Under the pieces are notes generated by a model. That model was given only the letters and a program-made list of their open reading frames with translations. It was not told the DNA's origin and ran no database searches. Source: Nocardia brevicatena NBRC 12119 (GTDB lineage: Bacteria; Actinomycetota; Actinomycetes; Mycobacteriales; Mycobacteriaceae). Taken from it: a stretch of DNA of 64,000 bases. The DNA is taken from contig NZ_BAFU01000072.1 of assembly GCF_000308495.1 (NCBI RefSeq), forward strand, positions 1 through 64,000, written 5' to 3'. The position numbers were made by a program, and so were the translations under genes. This document shows positions 57,359 through 64,000 of this stretch, piece by piece (position 1 is the stretch's first letter; every line of letters begins with the position of its first letter).

Positions 57359-59413
57359 TCATCGACCTCGCAGCAGGGATGCCCGCAGACCGTCCGCCGT
57401 GGTCACCGGCAGATCGCAGACCGAACCGCGACAGACATAGGCCGCCGGGGCCCCGTCGACCGGCCGGCGCTCGGCGAGCAGCGGCACCGCGTCGGGTTCG
57501 CCCGCAACGGTCACCGCGCCGCCGGGAGCATGGGTATGCGCGGTCGCGAGCAGGTCACGGGCCCGGGACCGCACTGCGTCGGCACCGGCCGGGACCGCGA
57601 TGGCGACCTGGAGCGGGCCGTGCAGGGCCGCCTCGGCCACGGTGAGCCACTGTCCCGCCGACCGGGAAGCTCGGGCCAGGACGACCGACCCGCGGACCAG
57701 GGTGAGCTCCGCGAGCTCGCGGTAGCGGACGGCTCGGGCGGGGTCGGCGACGGCGGATGCGGTCAGTAATGCTTCGGCGAGGGCCGAGGCACCGGCGGGG
57801 GTGGCGCCGTCGATGGGATCCCGGGGGCGGGCAACCAGGGTTTCGGCGTCGTCGGCGGTATCGAACCAGCTGCCGGGAGCATACGGGTCGGCGAAATGGG
57901 TGATGGCGGCGTCCAACAGCAGCAGCCCCCGGTCGAGCCACGTCGCCGAGCCGGTGGCCTGGTGCAGGGCGAGCAGGCCGGTGACCAGCCAGGCGTAATC
58001 CTCGAGAATGCCGGACGCGGCTCCGGCCACTCCGTCCAGCGACGCGCGCAGTGCCCGGCCGTCTACGACATGCTCGGCGAGCAGGAATTCCGCACACCGG
58101 ATCGCGGCGGCCAGCCAGTCCTCGCGACCGTGCGCGACAGCGGCCTCGGTGAGCGCGGTGATCGCCATACCGTTCCATGCGGTGACCACCTTGTCGTCAC
58201 GCTCCGGCTGCGGACGGCGGTCTCGGGCCGAGCGCAGGGCGGCGCGGACCCGCTCGAACCGTTCCCGGTCGTCCGGATCGGTGTAACGGGTGGGCACCGA
58301 ACTGCCCTGTTCGAAGTTCCCCCCGGTGGTGACACCGAAGACCTCCGCGGCCCACGCGCCGTCGAGGGGACCGAGTTCGCCGGTCAGTTCGGCGGGTGTC
58401 CAGACGTAGGTGGCGCCCTCGACACCGGGCAGGCCGGGCTCCAGATGGGTATCGGCGTCCAAGGCGGAGGCGAAACCACCGTGTTCGGTCCCCAGGTCGT
58501 CGAGCAGGAACTCCGCGATCTCCCGGGCGACCCGCAGCGGCAGCGAATCCTTCACCGGGTCGAGCCGGGCCAGATGCGCATAGGCACGCAGCAGTTGGGC
58601 GTTGTCGTAGAGCATTTTCTCGAAATGCGGTACCATCCAGGCGGCGTCCACCGAGTAGCGGGCGAAACCGCCGCGCAACTGGTCGTAGATACCGCCGCGG
58701 GCCATGGCCTCGGCCGTCCGGTCCACCGCGGCGCGCACGGCCGGGTTCGCGGTGCGCTCCCAGTGGCGCAACAGGCCTTCCATCAGAGCCGACGGCGGGA
58801 ACTTGGGCGCGCCCCCGAAACCGCCGTGCTCCTCGTCGATATCCCGCAGTACCGCGGCGACGGCGTGGTCGAGCAATTCGGACGTGAGGACGAGGTCCGT
58901 TTCCGGCAGTCCGCCGGCCTGTTCCCGCAGGGCGGCGGCCACTTGGCCGGCGGCCCGGTCCACTTCGTCGCGGCGATTGCGCCAGGTATCGGCGACCGCC
59001 GTGAGCAGCTGGGTGAACGACGGCATACCGCCGCGCGGCGCCTTCGGGTAATAGGTACCGCAGTAGAACGGTTCACCGTCCGGGGTAAGGAAACAGGTCA
59101 TCGGCCAGCCGCCCTGGCCGGTCATGGCGACGGTGGCGTTCATGTACACCGCGTCCAGGTCGGGACGTTCCTCCCGGTCCACCTTGACGCAGACGAAGTT
59201 GTCGTTCATCAGCGCCGCGGTCGCCTCGTCGTCGAACGATTCGTGCGCCATCACATGGCACCAGTGGCAGCTCGCGTATCCGATCGACAGCAGGATCGGC
59301 ACGTCCCGTGCGGCCGCTTCCGCCAACGCCTCGGCACCCCATTGCCACCAATCGACCGGGTTGTCGGCGTGCTGGAGCAGGTAGGGCGAGGTCGCATTCG
59401 CCAACCGGTTCAC
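57359..59413 (-). CDS. DUF255 thioredoxin-like / YyaL-family protein
   Basis: A 684-residue protein. GTG 59413 is preceded by GGGAGGA at about 8 bases. The N-terminal thioredoxin-like domain (~1-165) has [17 protein letters not shown] and a redox C-x-x-C in [16 protein letters not shown]. Residues ~170-684 form an (alpha/alpha)6-barrel as in YyaL/N-acylglucosamine epimerase relatives ([37 protein letters not shown]). The function is unknown. The orthologue in M. tuberculosis is Rv1084. Confidence 0.92.
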   Translation of the reverse strand: MNRLANATSPYLLQHADNPVDWWQWGAEALAEAAARDVPILLSIGYASCHWCHVMAHESFDDEATAALMNDNFVCVKVDREERPDLDAVYMNATVAMTGQGGWPMTCFLTPDGEPFYCGTYYPKAPRGGMPSFTQLLTAVADTWRNRRDEVDRAAGQVAAALREQAGGLPETDLVLTSELLDHAVAAVLRDIDEEHGGFGGAPKFPPSALMEGLLRHWERTANPAVRAAVDRTAEAMARGGIYDQLRGGFARYSVDAAWMVPHFEKMLYDNAQLLRAYAHLARLDPVKDSLPLRVAREIAEFLLDDLGTEHGGFASALDADTHLEPGLPGVEGATYVWTPAELTGELGPLDGAWAAEVFGVTTGGNFEQGSSVPTRYTDPDDRERFERVRAALRSARDRRPQPERDDKVVTAWNGMAITALTEAAVAHGREDWLAAAIRCAEFLLAEHVVDGRALRASLDGVAGAASGILEDYAWLVTGLLALHQATGSATWLDRGLLLLDAAITHFADPYAPGSWFDTADDAETLVARPRDPIDGATPAGASALAEALLTASAVADPARAVRYRELAELTLVRGSVVLARASRSAGQWLTVAEAALHGPLQVAIAVPAGADAVRSRARDLLATAHTHAPGGAVTVAGEPDAVPLLAERRPVDGAPAAYVCRGSVCDLPVTTADGLRASLLRGR

Positions 59414-59547
59414 GGGGCCATCCTCCCATACGCGGCGGGCGCAGAACATGACCACGCGCGACCGAGGACAGCCGACCGCGCAGCCCGGTGAACCATCGCG
59501 TGGTGATCGGTGGCCATCACCTGACGGAATCCCGGTGGGAACTCGGG

Positions 59548-59580
59548 CTCCCCTGTCCGTGGCTCCCCGAAACAGGGGAG
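59548..59580. promoter_or_regulatory. Candidate operator: 9-bp dyad with an embedded 20-bp shared element
   Basis: CTCCCCTGT (59548-59556) and ACAGGGGAG (59572-59580) are perfect inverted arms. Inside, GGCTCCCCGAAACAGGGGAG (59561-59580) is itself a dyad (CTCCCC/GGGGAG) and recurs with 2 differences at 61093-61112. It lies 35 bases upstream of the S37 peptidase start. Confidence 0.55.
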
Positions 59581-59614
59581 GAGCCCTCCTCTCGCAGGGG
59601 ATCCAAGCGGTCGC

Positions 59615-60436
59615 ATGGGCCGCTTGGCTGATGTCGTGATCCCGAGGACCGTGAAATGGCATCTGTTCACTTCTGCGTTGCTGATCGGACTACTGGTCCA
59701 CGGCACCGTCGCCTGCGCCGATACGGACGATATCCGCGCTCGTATCCAGGCCATACCCGGGTTGAGGCTGGTTTCCGAGGAATCGACGTCTTCCGGACTC
59801 TTCTTCGAACTGGTCATCCGCCAACCTGTCGATCACCGGCATCCGGAGCGTGGAGACTTCGAACAGCGGTTGACCCTGCTGCACAAATCAACCGGCCACC
59901 CCATGGTGGTCTACACCGGGGGCTATGACCTCAACCGCGACCGGGCCTTTCGCGCGGAACCCACCGAAATCGTGGCCGGTAATCAGATAGCGATCGAACA
60001 TCGCTATTTCGGCGCTTCCCGTCCCACCCCCCTGGACTGGTCTCATCTCGACATCCGGCAGGCCGCCGGTGATCAGCATCGGGTAATCGAGGCGCTTCGG
60101 ATGATCTATCAGGGTGCGTGGATTTCCGCGGGGGTCAGCAAGGGCGGTATGGCGGCGGTCTACCACCGGCGCTTCTATCCGGACGATGTCGTGGGTACCG
60201 TCGCCTACGGTGCGCCCGACAACACCGATGACGGCGACAGCACCGCCTACGACCTTTTCGTGGAACAGGTCGGCACACCCGCGTGCAGAGCCGCGCTCGC
60301 TACCGTGCAGCGCCGAATACTGTTGCAGCGCAATGAAGTAGCTGATCTTCTGTCGGACTGGGCCTGGCGCGAGGGATACACGTTCGACACCACACGGGCG
60401 GCGCCGGCCTGCAACACCGCGGCGGTAAGGGCATGA
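59615..60436 (+). pseudogene. 3'-truncated secreted tripeptidyl aminopeptidase gene (S37/PS-10-like)
   Basis: ATG 59615 (or GTG 59636/59651) opens a frame with a signal peptide ([20 protein letters not shown]) and a peptidase core: VYTGGYDLNRDRAFRAEPT, NQIAIEHRYFGASRPTP and the nucleophile WISAGVSKGGMAAVYH (G-V-S-K-G-G). Family proteins have 430 or more residues; here similarity ends near codon 260 (GYTFDT) and the last residues read into the neighbouring kinase remnant. The Asp/His of the triad and the C-terminal domain are missing. It is probably inactive. Confidence 0.75.
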
Positions 60437-61068
60437 CCTATCGAATCGTGCAACTCGCGGGCAAGCCGGTTGTGTTCGAGCAGCAGATCGGTGCGTGCTT
60501 CCAACGCCCTCATCCGCTCGGCGGCGGAAGGCCCGAGCAATTGGCGCGCCAGTCCGGTAACCAGCTCACCGAGCCCGACGAGCACCGCAAGGATCACCGC
60601 GATCGGCAGGTGGATCAGCACACCGAACAACCAGTGCGGTCGTTCGATCCGCACGATGGCGTCCGCACCTGGCGCGGCTCCGACGGCCGCGCGAACCAGA
60701 TCGGCACACAGCAGGATCATCGGCACGCACACACCGAGCATCACCACGGCAAGGACCAACCGCGCCTCGAGCCACAGCACGGTGCGCCAGCGATCCGACC
60801 ACCGCACCGCCGGTACGGCGCCGATAGAAGGTTCGGGCCGATCCCGCTCACCCGGTGTGAGGAACAGCCGCGCCTGAACTCCCTCCACGAGCCGCACCGT
60901 CGGCACCAACCCGACCGGAACGGCGAGCAGAGCGAGCACATAGGGCCGGTCGGCGTCGATGAAAACCCATACCGCTACGAAGGTCAACGGAAGGCATAGG
61001 TGCACACCGCGGGTGTAGGTGGCCGGACGGGCCAGCAGCCGACCGATGACACGGACCATAATCCCCAT
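60395..61068 (-). pseudogene. 3'-truncated NarL-type sensor histidine kinase gene
   Basis: ATG 61068 opens a kinase with four N-terminal hydrophobic helices (HLCLPLTFVAVWVFI, YVLALLAVPVGLVP, LVLAVVMLGVCVPMILLC, FGVLIHLPIAVILAVLVGLG) and a HisKA_3 box RLARELHDSIGHALTAAVLQ with the phospho-His. After AGAARV the sequence changes to unrelated codons from the S37 side, so the ATPase domain is lost. No response regulator gene follows; it was probably deleted together with the ends of both genes. It is divergent from the ABC exporter at 61169. Confidence 0.8.
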
Positions 61069-61092
61069 GGTGCCGGCGCCCGGACCGAAATC

Positions 61093-61112
61093 GGCTCCCC
61101 GAAATGGGGGAG
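61093..61112. promoter_or_regulatory. Second copy of the 20-bp dyad, between kinase and ABC transporter
   Basis: GGCTCCCCGAAATGGGGGAG differs in 2 of 20 positions from the copy at 59561-59580. It lies in the 100-bp divergent region between the kinase remnant and the ABC genes and is the likely site of the lost response regulator. Confidence 0.55.
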
Positions 61113-61168
61113 ACGAGACCCACGCCCGGGGGGGAGATCGCCCGGCCGGATCCAGGGACGCTGAACCC

Positions 61169-62101
61169 ATGACCACCATCGAAGCGCATGAAATCACCAA
61201 GGTATACGGATCGACCCCGGCGGTCGACCGGGTGACGTTCACGGTGCGTCCCGGCGTGGTGACCGGCTTCCTCGGTCCCAACGGTGCGGGCAAATCCACC
61301 ACCATGCGACTGATCTTCGGCCTCGACCGGCCCACCTCCGGCACCGCTACGATCGGCGGCAGGCATTTCGCCGCGGCGGATCGGCCGCTGACGCTGGCGG
61401 GCGCACTTCTCGACGCCTTCGCCGCGCACCCCGCCCGGACCGCGCGCAATCATCTCCTCGTGCTCGCGGCGAGCAACGGGCTGTCCGCACGTCGCGTCGG
61501 GACTGTACTCGACGAGGTCGGGCTGGCCCCGGTCGCCGGTCGGCGGGTATCGACCTTCTCGCTCGGTATGCGGCAGCGTCTCGGAATAGCCGCGGCACTG
61601 CTCGGCGATCCACCGGTGCTGATCCTGGACGAACCGTCCAACGGCCTGGACCCGGAAGGGATCATCTGGCTCCGGGAAACGCTGCGGCGGCTCGCCCGTG
61701 CCGGACGCACCGTGCTCGTTTCGAGCCACCTGATGAGCGAGACCGCATCCTTCGCCGATCATCTGCTCGTCCTCGGACGGGGACGGGTGCTGGCCGATAC
61801 CGGTATCGACGAGTTCGTCCGCGCATACGCCACGCCGCGTGTGCGCCTGCGCACATCGGCGGGTGCCCGCATCCAGGAGGTACTTGCCCGGGCGGGCCAC
61901 ACCACCGTCGAGAGCGACGGTGACCGTTGGATGGTTCACGACGCACGGCTCGAAGAGGTCGGGCCGCTCTTGGTCGATGCCGGTATACCGGTTCTCGAAT
62001 TGGCCGACGAACCCGGTTCCCTCGAACAGGCATACCTGGCCCTGACCTCCGACGCGCCCACCTATACCGCACACACCACGAAACAGGAGGTACCGCCATG
62101 A
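61169..62101 (+). CDS. ABC transporter ATP-binding protein
   Basis: A 310-residue ABC ATPase. The Walker A is GPNGAGKSTT, the signature is STFSLGMRQRLGIAAALL, the Walker B is PVLILDEPSNGLDPEG and the switch His is SSHLMSE. The ~90-residue C-terminal extension is typical of the drug/lantibiotic exporter (NatA/BcrA-like) class. ATG 61169 is used. It overlaps the permease gene by 4 bases. With a two-component kinase alongside, a role in export or resistance to a cell-envelope drug is plausible. Confidence 0.95.
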   Translation: MTTIEAHEITKVYGSTPAVDRVTFTVRPGVVTGFLGPNGAGKSTTMRLIFGLDRPTSGTATIGGRHFAAADRPLTLAGALLDAFAAHPARTARNHLLVLAASNGLSARRVGTVLDEVGLAPVAGRRVSTFSLGMRQRLGIAAALLGDPPVLILDEPSNGLDPEGIIWLRETLRRLARAGRTVLVSSHLMSETASFADHLLVLGRGRVLADTGIDEFVRAYATPRVRLRTSAGARIQEVLARAGHTTVESDGDRWMVHDARLEEVGPLLVDAGIPVLELADEPGSLEQAYLALTSDAPTYTAHTTKQEVPP

Positions 62102-62841
62102 CGTTTCCCCATGTGCTCCGTTCGGAATGGATCAAAGTCCGGTCACTGCCGTCACTCGCCGGTGTTCTCGCGTTGCTCCTCGTCGTGACCGTAGGATTCT
62201 CCCTGATCGGCAGCGCGACACTGGGCCGGGAGAATGCCGACGAACCAGGCTTCGACCCGCTGCTGACCTCCTTTTACGGAGTCGTTTTCGGTCAGATCGT
62301 CGCGGTCTGTTTCGGCGCGCTGGCAGTGTCCGCGCAGTACAAGGACAACGGCATGAGGATCTGGTTCGTCGCGGTGCCCCGCCGCGGCGTGCTCTACCTG
62401 GCCAACCTGGTTGTTGTCGCGACGCTGACCTGCTCTGTTGGGCTGGTGGCGGCGCTGACCTGTTATTTCGGTGGACAGGCGCTGCTCGGTGAGCACGGGA
62501 TGGCCTCGACAGACCCCGCCGCGGTTCGCGCGATCATCGGCTGTGCCATCTATCTGACCCTGATCGCGCTGTTCGCGGCCGGGCTGACCACCCTGTTCCG
62601 CAGCGCCACGGCCGCACTGGCCCTTCTCGCCCCGCTCATGCTGCTTCTGTCATTCGTGCTCGGTGACGTCACCGGCAACAGCGGTCTCGTCGCCTATCTA
62701 CCCGATCGCGCGGGCCGCCAGGTACTCGTCCAAGACCCGACCGGTTCCCCAGGACCCTGGACCGGGTCGGCAGTGACCGCCGCCTGGGTCGCGACGGCGG
62801 TCTGGGCGGGTTGGCAAGCCCTGCGCCGCCGCGACGTATGA
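62098..62841 (+). CDS. ABC transporter permease (ABC-2 type)
   Basis: A 247-residue membrane protein with six helices, beginning LRSEWIKVRSLPSLAG and then LALLLVVTVGFSLIG; the start S-E-x-x-K-x-R-S is typical of ABC-2-type drug/antibiotic exporters. ATG 62098 follows AGGAGG at 7 bases and overlaps the ATPase stop (ATGA). It forms an exporter with the upstream ATPase. Confidence 0.9.
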   Translation: MTFPHVLRSEWIKVRSLPSLAGVLALLLVVTVGFSLIGSATLGRENADEPGFDPLLTSFYGVVFGQIVAVCFGALAVSAQYKDNGMRIWFVAVPRRGVLYLANLVVVATLTCSVGLVAALTCYFGGQALLGEHGMASTDPAAVRAIIGCAIYLTLIALFAAGLTTLFRSATAALALLAPLMLLLSFVLGDVTGNSGLVAYLPDRAGRQVLVQDPTGSPGPWTGSAVTAAWVATAVWAGWQALRRRDV

Positions 62842-63248
62842 ATTCACCGCCGGGCCGATCCGGCGGCCACCGACGATCCGTGTCAGAGTTCGATATGCCG
62901 CGCGCGGTCCGAGGCCACCGCGCGCGGCAATCGATCGCGGCGTCGGTCGGATCGATGACATGGCCTGCGTGAAGACCACATCACCACCCGTCCCTTCCTG
63001 CGCCCGCTCGTGGGCGGCGACATGGTGGCAATGGTGAGGCCGTGGAACGTGCGTGGCGGCCGACGAACTTCGTGGGAGCCCGATCGAGCCGGCCACGATC
63101 TCGACTACCGATCTCGGGAGGTTGTGCAGCCCGAGCGAAAATCGAGTGTGTAATCGTCCCTCATCGGGTCCGTCGCAATCAGAATATGGTTGCAGGTCAG
63201 CACACCCGACGTCACCTGTCCGGCGGTAACGACAGGCAGGAGAGCGCG
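62842..63248. other. Intergenic stretch without a recognised gene
   Basis: This 407-bp stretch holds no family-like frame on either strand. No terminator hairpin with a T-run was found after the ABC operon. Confidence 0.5.
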
Positions 63249-64000
63249 ATGAATCAGCGGCCGCCGATCAACCTTGGCGAACTGCGCGCGATCGTCACGA
63301 GTCTGGAACGACTGATCGCCGAAGCCACTCGCGCGGCCACCGATTTGAAGGCCGCCATCGCGGCCGCGGAAGCGTATTCCGACGGGTCGCCGGATTCCGG
63401 CCACAACGAGTCACCGCATCCGGCCGTGGCCGAACTCGGTGCCGTAGAAGCAGGGCCGGAACAGCGCCCTACCGTCACGTGCAAGGCGGGGCCGACGCCA
63501 TGGTCTCGTCGGAAATCGGTGGCGCAGGGGGCGCAACATACCGTTTCGTCGACACCGCAGACGGTCGACGCACCGGCTCGAATGTCGGCGTCCGTCAGAC
63601 CGAACGCGGTACCACCCGTGACATCACCGCCACCGGCCATACGGCAACCTCCCTCTCGGGTCCCGCAACCCACCACCATCCACGCAGGTCTCAACACTTC
63701 GGAGCCGGTAACGGTCGAGGACACGGGGCCGGCAGCCCGTCCGCAGGTCATACCACCGGCAACCGCCACGGTCCGTCCGGTCCCCGACAGCGCACGGCAA
63801 GAGACACCCCGAGCGCGGCCCTTCGCGCCCGCCGCGGAGATACCGTGTCCACGTCCCCACGTTCGGGAGCCTGAGCCGGCACGGCCGCAGGCAAGTGCGG
63901 GCGAGGGGATCATGTGCCGGCAGGGAGAGGCCGCGAACGATTCCACGGCCCACCGAATCGTCGTGGAGATGGGGACCCGGCACGGTCTGGAGATCATCGG
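63249..64000 (+). CDS. Pro/Ala-rich protein of unknown function (3' end outside window)
   Basis: ATG 63249 opens a frame that stays open to the right edge (250 codons visible). Residues 1-45 are helical (INLGELRAIVTSLERLIAEA, TRAATDLKAAIAAAEAY), possibly a coiled coil. Residues ~46-225 are a disordered Pro/Ala/Thr/Val-rich linker. From ~235 a folded domain seems to begin (HRIVVEMGTRHGLEII). The codon third-position GC is high throughout and supports a real gene. A ribosome site is weak (GGAGAGCGCG). I do not recognise a family; the layout recalls multi-domain envelope or secretion-linked proteins. Confidence 0.65.
   Translation, partial: MNQRPPINLGELRAIVTSLERLIAEATRAATDLKAAIAAAEAYSDGSPDSGHNESPHPAVAELGAVEAGPEQRPTVTCKAGPTPWSRRKSVAQGAQHTVSSTPQTVDAPARMSASVRPNAVPPVTSPPPAIRQPPSRVPQPTTIHAGLNTSEPVTVEDTGPAARPQVIPPATATVRPVPDSARQETPRARPFAPAAEIPCPRPHVREPEPARPQASAGEGIMCRQGEAANDSTAHRIVVEMGTRHGLEII

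Noticed and set aside
62842-63248. Terminator after the ABC exporter operon
   Set aside because: No stem followed by a T-run was found; intrinsic terminators of the classical type are scarce throughout this window.

Overview
The window is a high-GC actinobacterial chromosome segment, most likely from a Nocardia-like, mycolic-acid-containing member of the Mycobacteriales. GTG and TTG starts are frequent. From about 25 to 60 kb the gene content follows a neighbourhood known from Mycobacterium tuberculosis: ychF, DUF6542 protein, ispH, lipid-droplet protein, xseA/xseB, DUF4245 protein, glpX, desA2-like gene, fumarase, phoH2, glyA, coaA, short-chain prenyl synthase, hemolysin-III-like protein and DUF255 thioredoxin-like protein. 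The genus is an inference from gene order and protein character; no 16S or other marker lies in the window.

Layout. 0-3.4 kb: end of an ECF41/SigJ-like sigma factor gene, a divergent hydrolase/AraC pair and the stump of an MFS transporter gene. 3.5-8.7 kb: a lower-GC accessory island with a phage-tail-lysozyme protein, two intact vapBC pairs, a decayed duplicate vapBC, a MazF-like toxin/antitoxin pair and an ADP-ribosyltransferase-like protein. 9.3-12.7 kb: ychF, a DUF2236 remnant, AraC + VOC genes, a DUF1648 membrane protein and a tRNA-like remnant. 13.1-16.1 kb: a compact cluster of AMP-forming ligase, stand-alone acyl carrier protein and PapA-like condensation-fold acyltransferase, which looks like a small biosynthetic or acyl-transfer system. 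16.3-25 kb: menD, tRNA-Lys(TTT), a MerR/beta-clamp fusion coupled to a helical partner, cstA + ybdD (pyruvate/peptide uptake), an Ada/AlkA fusion coupled to ogt (alkylation repair) and an orphan antitoxin. 25-39.3 kb: mostly housekeeping genes (sbcCD, ispH, xseAB, glpX, fumC), with a desaturase homologue whose iron site looks damaged. 39.4-40.7 kb: an insert encoding a PI3/4-kinase-fold protein overlapped by a 92-residue partner. 40.9-59.4 kb: phoH2, a DUF488 gene broken by an amber codon, an ALDH/DUF779 operon, a TetR/FAD-monooxygenase divergon, glyA, a DUF885 peptidase, coaA between two inverted arrays of a ~116-bp repeat, a prenyl synthase, a hemolysin-III protein, a membrane adenylate cyclase and a DUF255 protein. 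59.6-62.8 kb: an S37-type peptidase gene and a histidine kinase gene, both 3'-truncated at one junction, beside an ABC exporter; a shared 20-bp dyad precedes both sides. The window ends inside a Pro/Ala-rich reading frame.

How the genes work together. Four functional groups stand out: DNA repair (sbcCD, xseAB, Ada-AlkA, ogt); central carbon and cofactor metabolism (fumC, glpX, glyA, coaA, menD, ispH, prenyl synthase); stress and toxin modules (vapBC, MazF-like, phoH2, ART); and the ligase/ACP/acyltransferase cluster, which is the best candidate for an undescribed system together with the kinase pair, the MerR-clamp pair and the 116-bp repeat arrays.
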